From: Hydractinia symbiolongicarpus
Lineage: Eukaryota > Cnidaria > Hydrozoa > Anthoathecata > Hydractiniidae
Direction: 5' to 3'
Length of the DNA: 64,000 nt
Assembly (NCBI RefSeq): GCF_029227915.1
Contig: NC_079881.1
Location: 32,155,501 to 32,219,500, forward strand
The translations under genes and the position numbers were made by a program. Below the pieces are notes generated by a model. The model saw only the letters and a program-made list of their open reading frames with translations, was not told the DNA's origin and made no database searches. Positions 36,005 through 48,312 of this stretch are shown here, in pieces (position 1 is the stretch's first letter; the number at the start of each line of letters is the position of its first letter).

Positions 36005-36573
36005 AAAAGAAAGGCTCTCTTGATAGATTTATCATGTAGAATCTTCAAAAATTAAGAAATATCTGCTAATACATTCTATGACTATTTCTGAAATAAGAAA
36101 CGTTTGGAACTAAAAACATGGAATTTCAGCCTACAACTAAGAAACTTTTAGAACTAGGCCTTTCGTCAGGTTTCTTATAAAAAACCCGTGTAATCTTTCT
36201 TTAAAACAAGGCTTAAGAAGCCTAAAATACAATGCTGATACATAAAAATAAGCAAAAACATCAAGGTAATCTGTAAATCTAATAAAAGCGCCTTCTCTAC
36301 GGATAGCCGGAGGTCAAAGTCTAACTTGATCTACTTTAGAGGAAATTACATATGGCTGCAATAATTTAAAAAAGATTGTCCAAATTTGTCCAAAGTTAAA
36401 AACATTAATTTGTTAAAATTAAAGTCATACGTAGATCTAGAAAATGTTGTCGGCCTAGAATTACTGAGACACGTTTACTCCGAACTGTTTGCAACCTCGT
36501 TCCCAGGATTTATTAGATATTTTATATATAATTTCGTCCAACTTTAAGAAGCCTTTTACTAATTTTTTTTCAG

Positions 36574-36777
36574 ATGCACAAACTAGAGAAAATAAACGAT
36601 TACAAGAAATCATTATTTAAGAAAGTATTTGATCCGGGAAACAAATGTTCTTCAAATTTTGAAGAAAATTTTTTTTCCTGGATTGATCTTAATTTTTGTC
36701 AAAATTCAGATGCAAATTATGCTATAAAAGCTCCGAAGGCGCACATCATTGCTTTCAAAATAAAAGCAATTACTTAG
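36574..36777 (+). CDS. Candidate terminal exon, second copy; possibly MACPF-like C-terminal part
   Basis: TTTTTTTTCAG precedes ATG at 36574, and the frame runs 67 codons to TAG at 36775. It reads KINDYKKSLFKKVFDPGNKC, then NFEENFFSWIDLNFC, then ends with AHIIAFKIKAIT. The pattern FxxWI...IIxFKIxxI resembles the end of MACPF-type domains, where a Trp-containing helix precedes a strand of alternating hydrophobics. The other copy at 34765-34975 is broken, so only this one could function. MACPF proteins are membrane-perforating immune, developmental or venom proteins; assignment here is tentative. Confidence 0.3.
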   Translation: MHKLEKINDYKKSLFKKVFDPGNKCSSNFEENFFSWIDLNFCQNSDANYAIKAPKAHIIAFKIKAIT

Positions 36778-37433
36778 GCTTGAAAATGTTGTTACACCTT
36801 TTCAAAATTTAAGCCTGGTATTCTTATAAAATTGTTCGTGTGAACATAACGTGATTTGCGTTGTTTCTAAATAAAGAATTGCACTTCAAATATTCACGAC
36901 TGCGTCAGCAGTATAAGAAGGTGATTTGGTGTAGAAAATCTTCTTTTATTCAACAGATTCAACGTAGTAAATTAAATTTCTTTCAAGGTTTTAATCAATT
37001 TAATCAATAAAATAAAATTATCTTTTCATTACAAACATAAGGTTGAATTATTTATAGTGTTAAAATTCAGCCACACGGTTAACATGCGAAAACGATTTTA
37101 TTTCTGACTTATTTACCCTATGAAATCAACCACAAAAACTCAACCAAATATTCATTTTACACTTATTGACGTAGATTTTAAGGGAAAATTTATTGAATGT
37201 TCAATATAACGGTATGATCCAAAAGCAAGACCCGATCAGGGACCAGAGACCCCTACAATGGAGTATGAATTTGTTTAATAAATGGAATCCTATTGAAAAA
37301 GAAATCCTGGATAGAAATGAACATTTTTTCATTTCTTTCAAATTTATAATAATCTATTTCGTATTTGACATTAACTTCAAATTCAATATCCACTAGAATA
37401 TTCACTATCCATATAAATGCTTTTTTAGTAACA
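36778..37433. other. Intergenic stretch
   Basis: Nothing supported. It includes the AT-rich left flank of the Helitron-like element. The frame at 37193-37396 has no recognisable domain. Confidence 0.45.
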
Positions 37434-40400
37434 TCTCTATATTAATAAGCCAGTTCCGTGTGTCTGTAACAGGCAAAGTTGATATCGCCATTTTCCTTTG
37501 ATGTTGCCGAAATTCTCCTTGAAGTCGCCGAAAAAATTATGTCTTCTTTGTCGTGAAAAGCTGCGAGTTTTATGTGGTTTGTTAAATGAAGTTCTAGCAC
37601 AAAGTAACGGAAATTGTGTTTGCAAAAAAGATGGCTATTCTTTTTAAGCAATTTCTACTCTTTCCTTCAAAATAAATCTTTACAAAAGCATTTAAAAGGG
37701 GGCATGGTATATAAATGAAGTATAGAAAGGTTTCTGTAAGGTTTGTTTATGTTTTTTTCAGTTTTGATGATATTATTGATGCGAGACATGTTTGTTAGCT
37801 AGCATCATAAAACCAACCACACCAACAACAACCTAATAGCTAGCTAGCTCGGACTTTATAAATATGTAGCCATGTTCTTTATACCTAGCTTAGTCTCCAG
37901 TTTATATTCAACTGACCAGCTATTAGCTGCTGTAGCTAGCTTATGTTTGCTTCAGTTTTATGTTGCTTTTTACATGTAGCTAAGCTAGCTACCATAGTGT
38001 TATCTTAGTGGTCTTTGCTAAGAATGTGACTGTAACTTATTTCATTTGACATTTTAAGCTTAAATTAACAAGCCACAACAACTTTTAAAAAAGTATTACA
38101 TAATATTTAAGAAGAGTTTAAGGACTGTTTTTAAGCAAATAATGTATTTTTCACATTTTGTGTATGCAAATAATGTATTTTTCACATTTTGTGTAACTAA
38201 ACTTATATACATCGGTTACATGGAATATGACGAAACGATTTTTATTTAACATGTAGTAGTTCCTTTACCTTAAGTGTAGTGATTTTTGTTGTTCTAGATG
38301 TTCTGACTAAAATGTTTTTGTTTATGACATTTTGTCTTATTCAGAAAAGTTTTAACTTTTTTGAGGGAGTACAACACCGAAAAAACTTTTGTATAAATTC
38401 TTACCGGGCAGGACAACATACCGAAATGACTGATCCCTCTCTATTTATAAATTTGATGCGTTCCAAATCGCAGTTTTTTGAAATTTTGAGTAATATTTAA
38501 TGAGTACAAGATACAAATACTGATTTTTGTTGAATCAGAAGTATTTCCTAGAACCATTCTTTTTTTACACTTTTGTGGAGAAAAAGTGTATGCAATATCA
38601 TCAGAATAACTGATTTTGTTGCAAACTGTTTTTCTTTTTCACATTTTGGATTGAAATATTGTTATAAAGGGCATATATCAATAGACATATATATACCAAA
38701 ATAATTAAATTCTGCAAACTTTGATTTTGTCGTTCACCTCTCATCTTTTATATTTTGATTAAACTTTTGAGGAAAATCATAGGAATTATTTAGAATATGT
38801 ATTTTGTGTTGGAAATTTAGTGCAAAAATTGACGTAAAATGAACTGTTAAATTGATTGTTGTTGTTTTAACATGAATTATGACTCAAACTTTGTTTTTGC
38901 ATTTCTAATTTGACTAATTAGCCTAAAAATTTGCCAATTGGTTTTACACTCTGTTCTTTTTTATATATATTTTATGTGAACATAGAAGTACACAAGTAAA
39001 GTTAGAAGCCACAAGAAGTTAATTCGAAAGTGAAGAGTGGAGCTAGAAGTAGTAAAGAAAAGTTAGAAGTAGAAAATGAAAGCTTGGGTTTAAAGTAGAT
39101 TTGGATTCACAAATAGTAAGAACTTTTTAGATATTTTTAGACGTTATGTTTTTATGTCGCTAGAGTTACGTGTCAGGCAGACTCGCATTTGCCAGGAAAA
39201 AGTCACTTAAGAGCTTCAAATTCTTTATATTTTACCGCATTTTTTTTTACACTTTTTTGCATAATTAATGTTATCAAACAAATGTGCTAGCGAAACTTTT
39301 GGTTTGTTGAACTTACTGCAAATGTCATAATTTTTATATTGCTATTGTTTCTCTTTATATGTGTTTTACTAAGCATAAATAGCTAGCTGGCGTCTTCCCA
39401 GTTTAACTATATTTAACTGGGTATCTGTCTTATCTAATGTTACCTTCAAGCTCCATATCTAAACCTAGCTAGCTAACTGATGATTAATGTTGTTGTTCCT
39501 CTTTTAGCTATTTATATCCACCTTAGTAGTCAAACTTAGGGATCTTATTTGAGCACGAATTATGATGTAACAAGCCACAAAATCTTTCAAAGACTTATTG
39601 AACTTTTAGGGTAGTGTGAGGAAAAATTTTACTTGAAGAGGAATGATTTTGTAAAACTAAAGTGTGTGCGTTAATTGGAGTAAGTTTTATTGTTTTGTTG
39701 TTGACATCCTGTTAAACTTCTGTAAGCTCGCATGTAAATTACAAGGTTATATATTTTTACAAGGGTAGTGGTTGATATTTTTACAAAGTTTGTTGACATT
39801 TTTTGGGAAATTTACCTGGGTTTTTTACATTTTTGGTTAAAATTTTTCAGCAGAGAATAGTATGGTTGCCGATTATATTGTTTGTGTTACAAACTGCTGT
39901 TTTTTAAATGTTGTGTAAACTTTTGTGGAAAAAGACCACATGCAAAATACTGAAAGAACAAATTTTTGTACAATTAGACTGTGAGCTGAAGTTGGATTTT
40001 TTTTATATTTTGTTTTATAAACTTTTTTTAAACTTTAAACTAACTGTAAGTAATGTAATTACGGGAATAAATATTTGGTGATGATAAAAAATTACTGAAT
40101 GTTCAGAATGAAACTGTTTAACATTTGTGAGGGAGGACCATATGCAAGTATATATACTAAAAATAATAATTTGATATTTTACACTTTCCAAGTTGTATTT
40201 TTGTATGCACTTAAATGACTGCTTTTTCTGAGTTGAATTTGATGGGTTTCATATCAATTTTGTGGAAGATTTTATGGGTGAAAACAATATAAAACATGTC
40301 AATTGAACTGATTTTTGTTCATATTTTGATTTGCTCCTCATAAACCTTTGTGTTCTACATTTATTGTAAACTTTTGTGAGGAAGGACCATATATATATAT

Positions 40401-41203
40401 ACAATGTTTTCAAAATAATGATTTTTTTTGATTTGAAATTTACTCCTTGCTCATTGCTTTTTCGACATTTCAGTTTAAAATGTTTGGTAAAGTCAGTACG
40501 GATCATGAGACAAAAAAATTGTTTTGCTAACCGGTTAATTTTTACATTTTTGTGCATATTTTTGCAGGAGAGGATGGTATGCAACCGAATAAATGATTTT
40601 TCAAAGTTTAACTTTTTGTTTTTTGGTGTTTTGGGTTTGTTTAAGTTTGGCTTTTTTATGTTGTTCAGGTTGTATTGTTGTATATATAAGCATTTAGGGA
40701 AAAGACAATGTTTAAAATGCATAAAGAACTTATTTCATAGATCTGTGCTTACTGTTGCAAGCCTTTCTTTTCGACATTTCAGATTAAAATATTGAAGGTT
40801 TTCAACATAATCACATAATAAGATGTATACATATTTGAGATGTGTTATTTCTGACATTATTATTATTGTTGTCGTAACTGTCTGGGTTGTGACTGTCAAT
40901 GTTGTAACTTTCTACTAACTAGATTTTACACCTTCCACGTCTTTGTTTTTCATATTTTGTCTGGCGTTTTGTTGGAAGGATTTCATGCGATTTGACATTT
41001 GATATTTTGTGTTAGATTTTAAGAACTTTTTTGTTAAATTATGACTTATATACTTTCTTTTTATGCATTTTCAGATTATTTTTTTTAGTAAAAGGCATAT
41101 TCAATATACTGAAATATTTGCTGATGTCATCAAAATTCAAATGACAGAACTTTTCAATTGTTTTTCTGCTTAAGTGGATTTTTCCACGGGCCTAATCTAC
41201 TAG
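37434..41203 (+). mobile_element. Helitron-like element 1, non-autonomous, about 3.8 kb
   Basis: The left end reads A/TCTCTATATTAATAAGCC followed by a GTGTGTCTGT leader and GACAGGCAAAGTTGAT-like sequence shared with the next element. The right end has GTGGATTTTTCCACGGGCC and terminates in CTAG at 41200-41203. TC at the 5' end, CTRR at the 3' end and a hairpin just inside the 3' end are Helitron hallmarks. I see no Rep/helicase coding, so it is non-autonomous. I infer that the two ends belong to one insertion; the interior could hide other elements. Confidence 0.6.
37780..41100. repeat. Internal two-fold and decayed tandem repeats of Helitron-like element 1
   Basis: A TAGCTAGC-rich block at 37795-37990 and 39380-39480 is followed in both cases by TTAACAAGCCACA or GTAACAAGCCACA (38067, 39567). 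This shows a large internal duplication of about 1.5 kb. Downstream, the word ACTTTTGTGGA and relatives (38569, 39919, 40120, 40371) precede a short purine tract and ATGCA.TAT, marking a strongly decayed array. The frames at 40249-40722 and 40376-40795 overlap on opposite strands here and look accidental. Confidence 0.55.
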
Positions 41204-41851
41204 TCTTATATAATAATACGCTAAGTGTGTCTGTCTGTGTGTCTGTGACAGGCAAAGTTGATGTCTTCATTTTCCTTTGATGTTGCCGAAAAATGCATCT
41301 CTAATATGTCAAATTTTCTGACATTACGGCGCGACGAAAATAACACTACTTTAACGTCAATATCCTATATTAAATTAATGAAGCCGCTACAGTGCACCTA
41401 AAAATTTGAGGCCAAATAACTTGGAAACGAGGTGGTGACGTCAATTACATTTCACCGCGTGGGTAACTAGGGACCACCTAGGATCAATTTGGGTTATTCT
41501 CCCAAACCTGGGTCCCCGAATCCGTTTCGGAATGGACGGGTTGATGACGTCATCAAAAAACCTTTAAACGCTAATATCTCTGCAAGATCTATACGATGTT
41601 AAGGGCTTGACGGGCCATTGTTGACGTAAGCGAAATTTTTAAACCTTTATATCTTCTTAACCGTTCGTCAATAGCACATGATCACATACATTTTCTTGAT
41701 CAGCAGTTTAAGCTCTACACAATAAAGGCAACGTGAAAACAAGGTTCTTTTATTTTGTGAATGGGTTGCTGACGTCATCAAAATTCGAATGACGCTTATT
41801 TCTCATATTTATCCTGCCTCAGTGGATTTTTCCACGGGCTTTATTGACTAG
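41204..41851 (+). mobile_element. Helitron-like element 2, 648 bp, abutting element 1
   Basis: It begins TCTTATATAATAATACGC followed by GTGTCTGTCTGTGTGTCTGT and ends with a GTGGATTTTTCCAC hairpin, GGGCTTTATTGACTAG and T. The start falls directly after the CTAG of element 1 with no bases between. The interior matches the minus-strand copy at 10341-11003. No coding capacity. Confidence 0.78.
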
Positions 41852-42452
41852 TTTAAAATAATTCTGAGTAGCCGAAAATTGGCAAGGAAGTTAATTAAAA
41901 ATAATAAAAGTTAGTTTTTTACCCGCTTTGGATGTACAAAAACTTAATTTATTGCAATTTGCGTAGAACCTGATGTATTTGGTTATTAAAAATTGTTCTT
42001 GTAAAATTGTTCTCAAAAAATTGTACTTATAAAATTCTGTTCTACTTTTAAAATGCTTTTAATCGAACAGTCCCACTTCAGGAGGGTTTTACTTTTGAAG
42101 GAAACACGGTCATGTTTTTACGCCTTGAACCAACTGTCAATATTTCACTAAAATTTTAATAAAGCAGGAGTCCATATATATCGTGTTGAATGAAAGTGAA
42201 TAATTGATTCGAAAAAAGGAACAGAAAAACATGCAACAAAACTCACGACATGCCTTTACTGCATCTACTCGGGTATCAATATGATTGGTTAGTTTCTCAC
42301 ACGTGATTAGAAACAACACTGCTTATTGATTATATTTTTGGGTAGCAATGGGTATTGTTTTCAAAACATTTTATCTCATATATGATTTTTCACACAAGGA
42401 TCAGTAATCATTTTTGTTCAACTGTTCATTGGAGGTGATACACACAGACAGT
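41852..42452. promoter_or_regulatory. Upstream region of the secreted PAN/Apple-type gene
   Basis: This stretch precedes the start codon at 42453. A CATATATGATTTTTCACAC segment near 42377 is the nearest TATA-like word. No promoter element can be proved from sequence alone; it is listed to account for the gap. Confidence 0.25.
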
Positions 42453-45400
42453 ATGGCTTTCAAAGTTTTGACTTTAATCTTATTGCTTTTTGCTATCAAA
42501 TACATTCTCACAGAAGGTAAACTTTACCTCATACACAGCGTTAATGACATCAAAAATGGGAAGATTATAAAACATTCGAAAGGATTCACAAGAACAACTT
42601 GTTTATTGAAATGCCGCAACAACCAAGATTGTGACACGGCATATTTCAAATCAGATCAGGGTAATAACGCAATTGGAGAGTGTTGGTTTGTCCAAGAAGG
42701 TGGTGAAGATGAGTTGCAGTTACCAAATAAATCCGATGGTGGAAAAGTGGAGTCCTTTGAGGTAGGAACAAATTATAAAAAATTAATATAATAATTAAAC
42801 CCATTCGTGCCCAGGGAGGTGGCCTGGTGGGAGGAGCTAAAAAGTTGCCTCCTGTTGCTCCCAATATTTTAATAAGTTCTAAACCGTACCCCAGTTAAAA
42901 TTTGGTCACTTTTCGTCATTTTAAGCAAACTTTTGTTCTGGATATGACGTCACGTCTGCTAGATGGCTACTTATTACTTAATTGATGGTTAGAGAAAAAT
43001 TTTGGCGGAAGATGTTTGAGGATTTTCAAAGCTGTATTTTTATGCGTTTATTAAGTTACCAATCTAAAAGTTATATCTACGAATTTTTCTTATTCTAAAG
43101 TTATTGTTTCACACTTTTAGTCATTTTTTAGGTTTGGATTTTTAAGTACCCAGCCTTCTCAAAGCCCCTAAAATGCTCGGCCTAAATAATAAAAAATGAG
43201 AAACTACTGAATATGTTTAAGTATAAGTATACTCTGACATTTTAACTTTCTATTGTATCTTGTTTAAACCTGTTCCCATTTTTTCTCTTTTAAACAAACG
43301 AAAAGCAATTAATACTTAAATAGAAGGACTTGGTACGAGGTTCGAATTATTGGAATATACGTTGTGTAAAAAAAGAAGTTGTATAAAATAGCATAACGAC
43401 AATTTAATATCTAAAAAAAGTTTAAAAAATATTCCAGATAACCCACAGTTAAGATTACCAACAACAAGATATGTTTGTGATTGTACTCCTCTTGTTAAAA
43501 ATAAGAACATTTTGATGCTTCTCTAAACTCAGTGTTCTTAGAAAGTGGCCACTGAGCCGTTATTAATTTCATTAACAAGGCAAAACCTCCAGGAAACGAG
43601 GTTGACATTATGTTATAAAAGCTAACATTTTTAAATTATTATAACAGAGTAGTAACATTTTCGTTTCTAGAGTGTTGACTATTATGAGACTAAGAAGAAT
43701 AACACGAGCTCCAATGGTATGATTTTCTTTAAATAATTTATACTAATGATTTATTCATGTTTGTTTTAATTTATTTCAATTATACAGAATTTATTTTGTA
43801 TTCATGTTAGTCAATATGTACAATTAACTTATTCAGGTTTGGACTTGGATTGTCAATTCACAGTTTCCAATGAAAAGTTTAAAGCTTCAATTGCATCGAA
43901 ATATAGGCAAATAACTTTTAAGATTTTTACTTTTTTATGATGTTATAACCTCATTTTCAGTAAATAGTCTTAAAGGATAAAAGCCCTCAGAACAAGGTTG
44001 TGACGTTCTTGTAATTATTTTATTTCCCCAAATTATGATTTTTTCTTCTGAATTTCTTTATATCGTGATGAACATATTTTTCTATGAATTTTTTAAAAGA
44101 TGTGTGATGAAACAGACACAAACATATAATACACCAAACACGAGAACATAAGCTAGTTATCATACCCTCCCATCTTATGTATATTTTAGTCACGAGAAGA
44201 AGATAACTGCTGTATATCTTTTTTAAACAAACTCTTAGGCGCATTTTAAAATGGGTGGATGAAAAAATAATCTGAAGTGAAAACAGTCGTAGGCGCTTAC
44301 TCGTAGAGGAGTTCGATCAAAGCGGCTGTAAATAATTTCTAATGATGTATCTAATTTCTAAAATAAGGTGTTTGAGGAAAACTGTGGTTAATACTGTTTC
44401 ATCCAGATTGCCTTGAAACACGCATTGTTTTAGACTCCTGTATGTTGGTAAATTCTCACAACAGTCAAAACTTAAACTACAGGCATTAGTTCACAAATAT
44501 TGTAAACTTAACTTTAGAATCAAACTTAACTCTTTTAAAATTCAACAGTACTTCTCTTATAAAGATAAACTTTACTAACGCTAAAAATAAAGTAAATTAA
44601 AAAGTGAAAAAGCCCTTATCCAATGGAAAAAGTCTGATCTCAATTCTCAAATTGCTTACTTTGCACTTTCTTTGTCTCTTTAACTGTGCCATTTTTTCCT
44701 TTTTAATCCCCTGTTTTCTCTCCTTATTCTTTATCCGTCTTTTCCTGACCTAAAATATTTCTTAAGTTACAAAATGTTTTAACGAAGGTTATTAAATGCT
44801 GTTACTACTATAGTACGTAAAATTTTCTTGGTTATCTCGAGTCAAAGGTCTCATTTCTGATGTTTAATGGTAAGTTCATCTAAAATCTACCTATCTCACC
44901 CCATATTGACAAGAAAATTCTATACAAATTTTACTAGAAAAATATATAAATACTTAATTGTGAAATATAGTTACTTATTGGTTATTATTATGTGGTTAGA
45001 GTTTTTCTCGCACTGTGATTGGCTATTCTACACGAAATATATGCTATATTTTTACTTTCTACGGAAGAACAAGTTCAATATTTACTTTACTGATTTCTCT
45101 GATTGGTTAAAACTCCCTGAGTAAAGTTATTTTATTTCTTGAAATAGTTCTGACGTCATCCAAAATTTAATAATGGTTCTGTGCTCTTCAAAAAAGAATA
45201 TTGAGATAGAATATCAAATTACCATTACAAAACTGAAGCATAGACCAATAAAATATTCTGGTTGGGTTTTATTTAGATTTAAAGAAAATAAATATTTTGA
45301 AAACGAGGATATTCTTGGAAAGGTGGAAATATGAAGGGTTTGACTTTAAGCTCGGAATTTTTGGCTGTTAAACTTCATAAACCGTGATTGAAATTAAACA

Positions 45401-46267
45401 ATCATGTTCTGAGTATATCAAATTACAGTAATTTATGCTCAGTTCATGTGATAAACGAATTATTGCATTTGTTCTCGAAATTTATCGACATATTATTTTC
45501 GTTTTTTAGTTCTTGTATATTTCACTAGCCCACAACCTCGAGAAATATGTAAACGAAAACATAAAGATATAATATTATTTAAGTTAACATATCATGACCA
45601 AACGGACAGAGTTTCAACAAATCGAGATCTCAGCAATCCGATTGGTTTGTTTCCCATGTGATCGAATTTTACGTTTTACAAGAAATTGTTACAATTTAAT
45701 ATTGACGCAGTATTTTTTTCCCGAATGAACAGTTTGATTCTCTTTGATTAAAAAATAACATTATGTATAAAATTTCCAATATAGTTTTCAATATGCTTTA
45801 ATAATGATTATAATTTTATTCTAGCCAACGATTGGAAGTTACAAGCCACAAATGTTTGTTTTGGTGCAAAGAATGATAGTTATGGTAACTTTACGTTAAA
45901 GGATAATGGCACTATCACAAAGTTGAAACTTGAACATGCGGGTGAAGAAGCTTCATTGAATTGCGCAAACCACCGTGGTAACATTGGCTCTCGATGGGGA
46001 TGTCATCTTAACGAACAGTGGATTTACATCGCAATCACTGACAAAAACAACACAGTCCTAATTCCCAATGTAAAACAAAGGCCTTTTCGTTACCTTCTGC
46101 CTGGATATCATGGAAACTCGACATTTCTTCAATTTGATAATCTAACTATACCTTCAAAATGTGGATATGAGCTCAGGATCTGGTACATGATGGATTTAGG
46201 AAATTATTTTGAGGAAAATAAAGAAGGAAAGTCATGTGCAGACGTACATGCAGTGTTTTACGACTAA
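42453..46267 (+). CDS. Secreted PAN/Apple-like domain protein, three exons, 265 residues
   Basis: Exons are 42453-42761, 43671-43716 and 45825-46267; introns start GTAGGA and GTATGA and end TTTCTAG and TTCTAG. Phases match (0, then 1), giving one uninterrupted frame. Residues 1-20 form a signal peptide (MAFKVLTLILLLFAIKYILT). About 23-103 look like a PAN/Apple domain, with TTCLLKC, CDTAYFKS and GECWF cysteines. The short middle exon encodes a Lys/Asn/Ser linker with a possible NTS glycosylation site. The C-terminal part (about 119-265) has six cysteines, including VCFG, LNCAN, GCHLN, KCGYELRIWY and SCADV, and sites NST and NLT. PAN domains bind protein or carbohydrate outside the cell. The C-terminal domain I do not recognise. 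I chose ATG 42453 over an upstream in-frame start because it puts the hydrophobic signal first. Confidence 0.85.
42762..43670 (+). other. Intron 1 of the secreted PAN/Apple-type gene
   Basis: This 909-bp stretch starts GTAGGA and ends TTTCTAG. It contains a CCAGGAAACGAGGTTGAC word near 43590 of the kind scattered across the window. No other coding content was seen. Confidence 0.75.
43717..45824 (+). other. Intron 2 of the secreted PAN/Apple-type gene
   Basis: This 2.1-kb intron starts GTATGA and ends ATTCTAG. A CAGAACAAGGTTGTG word lies near 43989. Small open frames at 44020-44244 and 44867-45124 have no splice context and look accidental. I cannot exclude an alternative small exon. Confidence 0.7.
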
Positions 46268-47449
46268 CGTGAATGTTTGAAACAAAATTTCATTCACATG
46301 CAGTGTCTTTCGTTCAAAGAAATTTATTAAACGGATAAATGAATTCCCGTCATTTTAAATGTTGCATGTAAATTTTGTTTGTTGTAAATCTGGAGATTTA
46401 GCTACGTGTTATGAAGTACAACGTAAAAATATGAAAACGAGGCCACAAGCGCTGAGAACGAGGTTGCGTTGATACATTCTATAGTTAAAATGTTTGGTTT
46501 TTATCCCTCAACTGTTTGAGTCTTAAATAAATTTTAAAGTGATTTTTAAATTGCAGCTATTTTGGGTAAGAAAAAGCGATCGCAAGCAGTTATGGACAAT
46601 TTTGGAAAAAAAATCTAAAAAATTTATTGCCTAGAACAGCTTTAGGCTCAAATAACTTTTTTAAATTACAAGTAACCGAAGCTAATTTTGCCATATAATC
46701 AAATCCATAATTTCAATTGTCTTGTAACTCTACTTCAAGTTACGGAAAATTGTTTTTATTTGCAATCGCTTCGTGTTTTCACCTACGACTGCGTAAATAC
46801 TCATATTGACTTAATTGATAAATTTTTTTGTAAGCACGTCAATTTCAAAAAAATTGTAGAAAAATTCATAAAAAGAATAAAGTGAGTCAGAATTCCAGTG
46901 TTCTCTTCTTAGTATTAAAAAAAGGAAAAGGTCTCAAACACAAGAACAGCTATGTCTGTTTTTGAAATTTCGTAAGAACGTGTGATATGAATGCATTTCT
47001 TTAAATACACACCCTTCACATGACATAAAAATTGGGTTTTAGAAACTACAGAAAAAGTAGCATTGTTTTTTCACCTTAAAATAATTTCACTTACGACTAT
47101 TTTCTTTATGTTTATTTTCTCCCTACAAGTTAATATCCACTGAACATATGATTCACATTTTGTTTACTTCGGTAGCAGCAAAGCGGATAACGTATTAGTT
47201 TTGCCGTGGTACGACGACGACTCCTCTGAGTTACCCAAACTTTACGGAGATATATTCAAATTAGAGACAATTTTGTCATGGTTAGCCAAACTTTACGGAT
47301 ATATATTCAAAAACTGAATTCACAACATTGCGTTTTGTGTTAGTAAATGCGACCAATATTCTATTTCACGAGGCAGCTCTCTCGTGTTTTCAAGATTGAA
47401 ATGTTTTTTTATTCAGTGAGTATCTTCTGACTGGCAATTAAATATATAT
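46268..47449. other. 3' flank and intergenic stretch
   Basis: The mRNA probably ends within a few hundred bases; AATAAA at 46526 is a possible polyadenylation signal. CTGAGAACGAGGTTGCG occurs near 46451. A short (AT)n run lies at 47440-47458. Confidence 0.4.
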
Positions 47450-48312
47450 ATATATATTATCCTAAATGTTGCTTAGGTGGACCCAGCGTGCTAAAACATT
47501 ACACATTACGGGGACATTTGATTAAAGGGGACATTTTCATGTCCCCCTTAGTTTTTAAAGTAAAATTCTTGCAAAGGGGGACATTTTTAGCTTAAACCGG
47601 TTAATTTTTTCTAATCTGTTAGACACTAAAGTCTAGAAAAACAGTTCAAAGTAATTCAAAGTAGTTTCTCAATTATCATGGATTGAACATTTGACGTGTA
47701 TATTCTCCGTATATGTTGTTGTTAACTTAGGGGAACATTTAAACTTTTATGAAAACTTGAAAGCGCATGTGTATATTTTACTTTTTATTACACCTGTGCG
47801 TAGCCTTGCCTTAGTCCTTCTTCCTCGCATATGAACCATTACTGGCAAATTTGTACTTCTTTTGGTTTTTATAGGTACGTTAATTTTACATCGATTTTGA
47901 TGTTTAAATGTCCATTTCACTTCTCCATTTTAGTTTTTATTATTTTTACAATGTATAAATCTAGAAGAATGAACGCGTTAATTTTTCTCTAAATATATAC
48001 TGCTGTCCTCCTAATGTGCATTTTTATAGGATTGGTGGAAAAATTGAAGGGAAGGAAAACATTCGTTCTTGGAGCTACAGCAGGCACGGAAGTGTGTTAA
48101 TGTCCCATTCAGGTCTCCAGTTGAATTTTTTTTTCTCAAAGTAATTTTACATGGTATAAATCCAGAAGAAGAAGGGCAATAATTTTCTCTATAAATCTAC
48201 TGTTGTCCACCTAACATGCATTTTTTAGCAATATTTGCATAAAAACTGAAGGATGGGAGGACATTCGTCCTGGAGATAAGGAGGCACGGAAGTAATTTTT
48301 TTCCTTTTCTGT
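47450..48312. repeat. Diverged repeats with GGGGACA words, about 203-bp period
   Basis: Several GGGGACATTT/TGTCCCC words lie in direct and inverted order at 47510-47595. Further on, a unit beginning TATAAATC.AGAAGAA at 47953 recurs at 48156, an offset of 203 bp. Shared parts include TGTCC.CCTAA.ATGCATTTTT and AGGCACGGAAGT. The period and the TGTCCxCCTAA word match the arrays at 50040-50925 and 53250-54080, so these look like one old satellite family. Confidence 0.65.

Noticed and set aside
40249-40795. Opposed frames of 157 and 139 codons
   Set aside because: They mirror each other in an AT-rich decayed repeat inside the Helitron-like element; composition is not protein-like.
42646-42864. 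Minus-strand frame opposite exon 1 of the PAN/Apple gene
   Set aside because: It is a shadow of the real exon.
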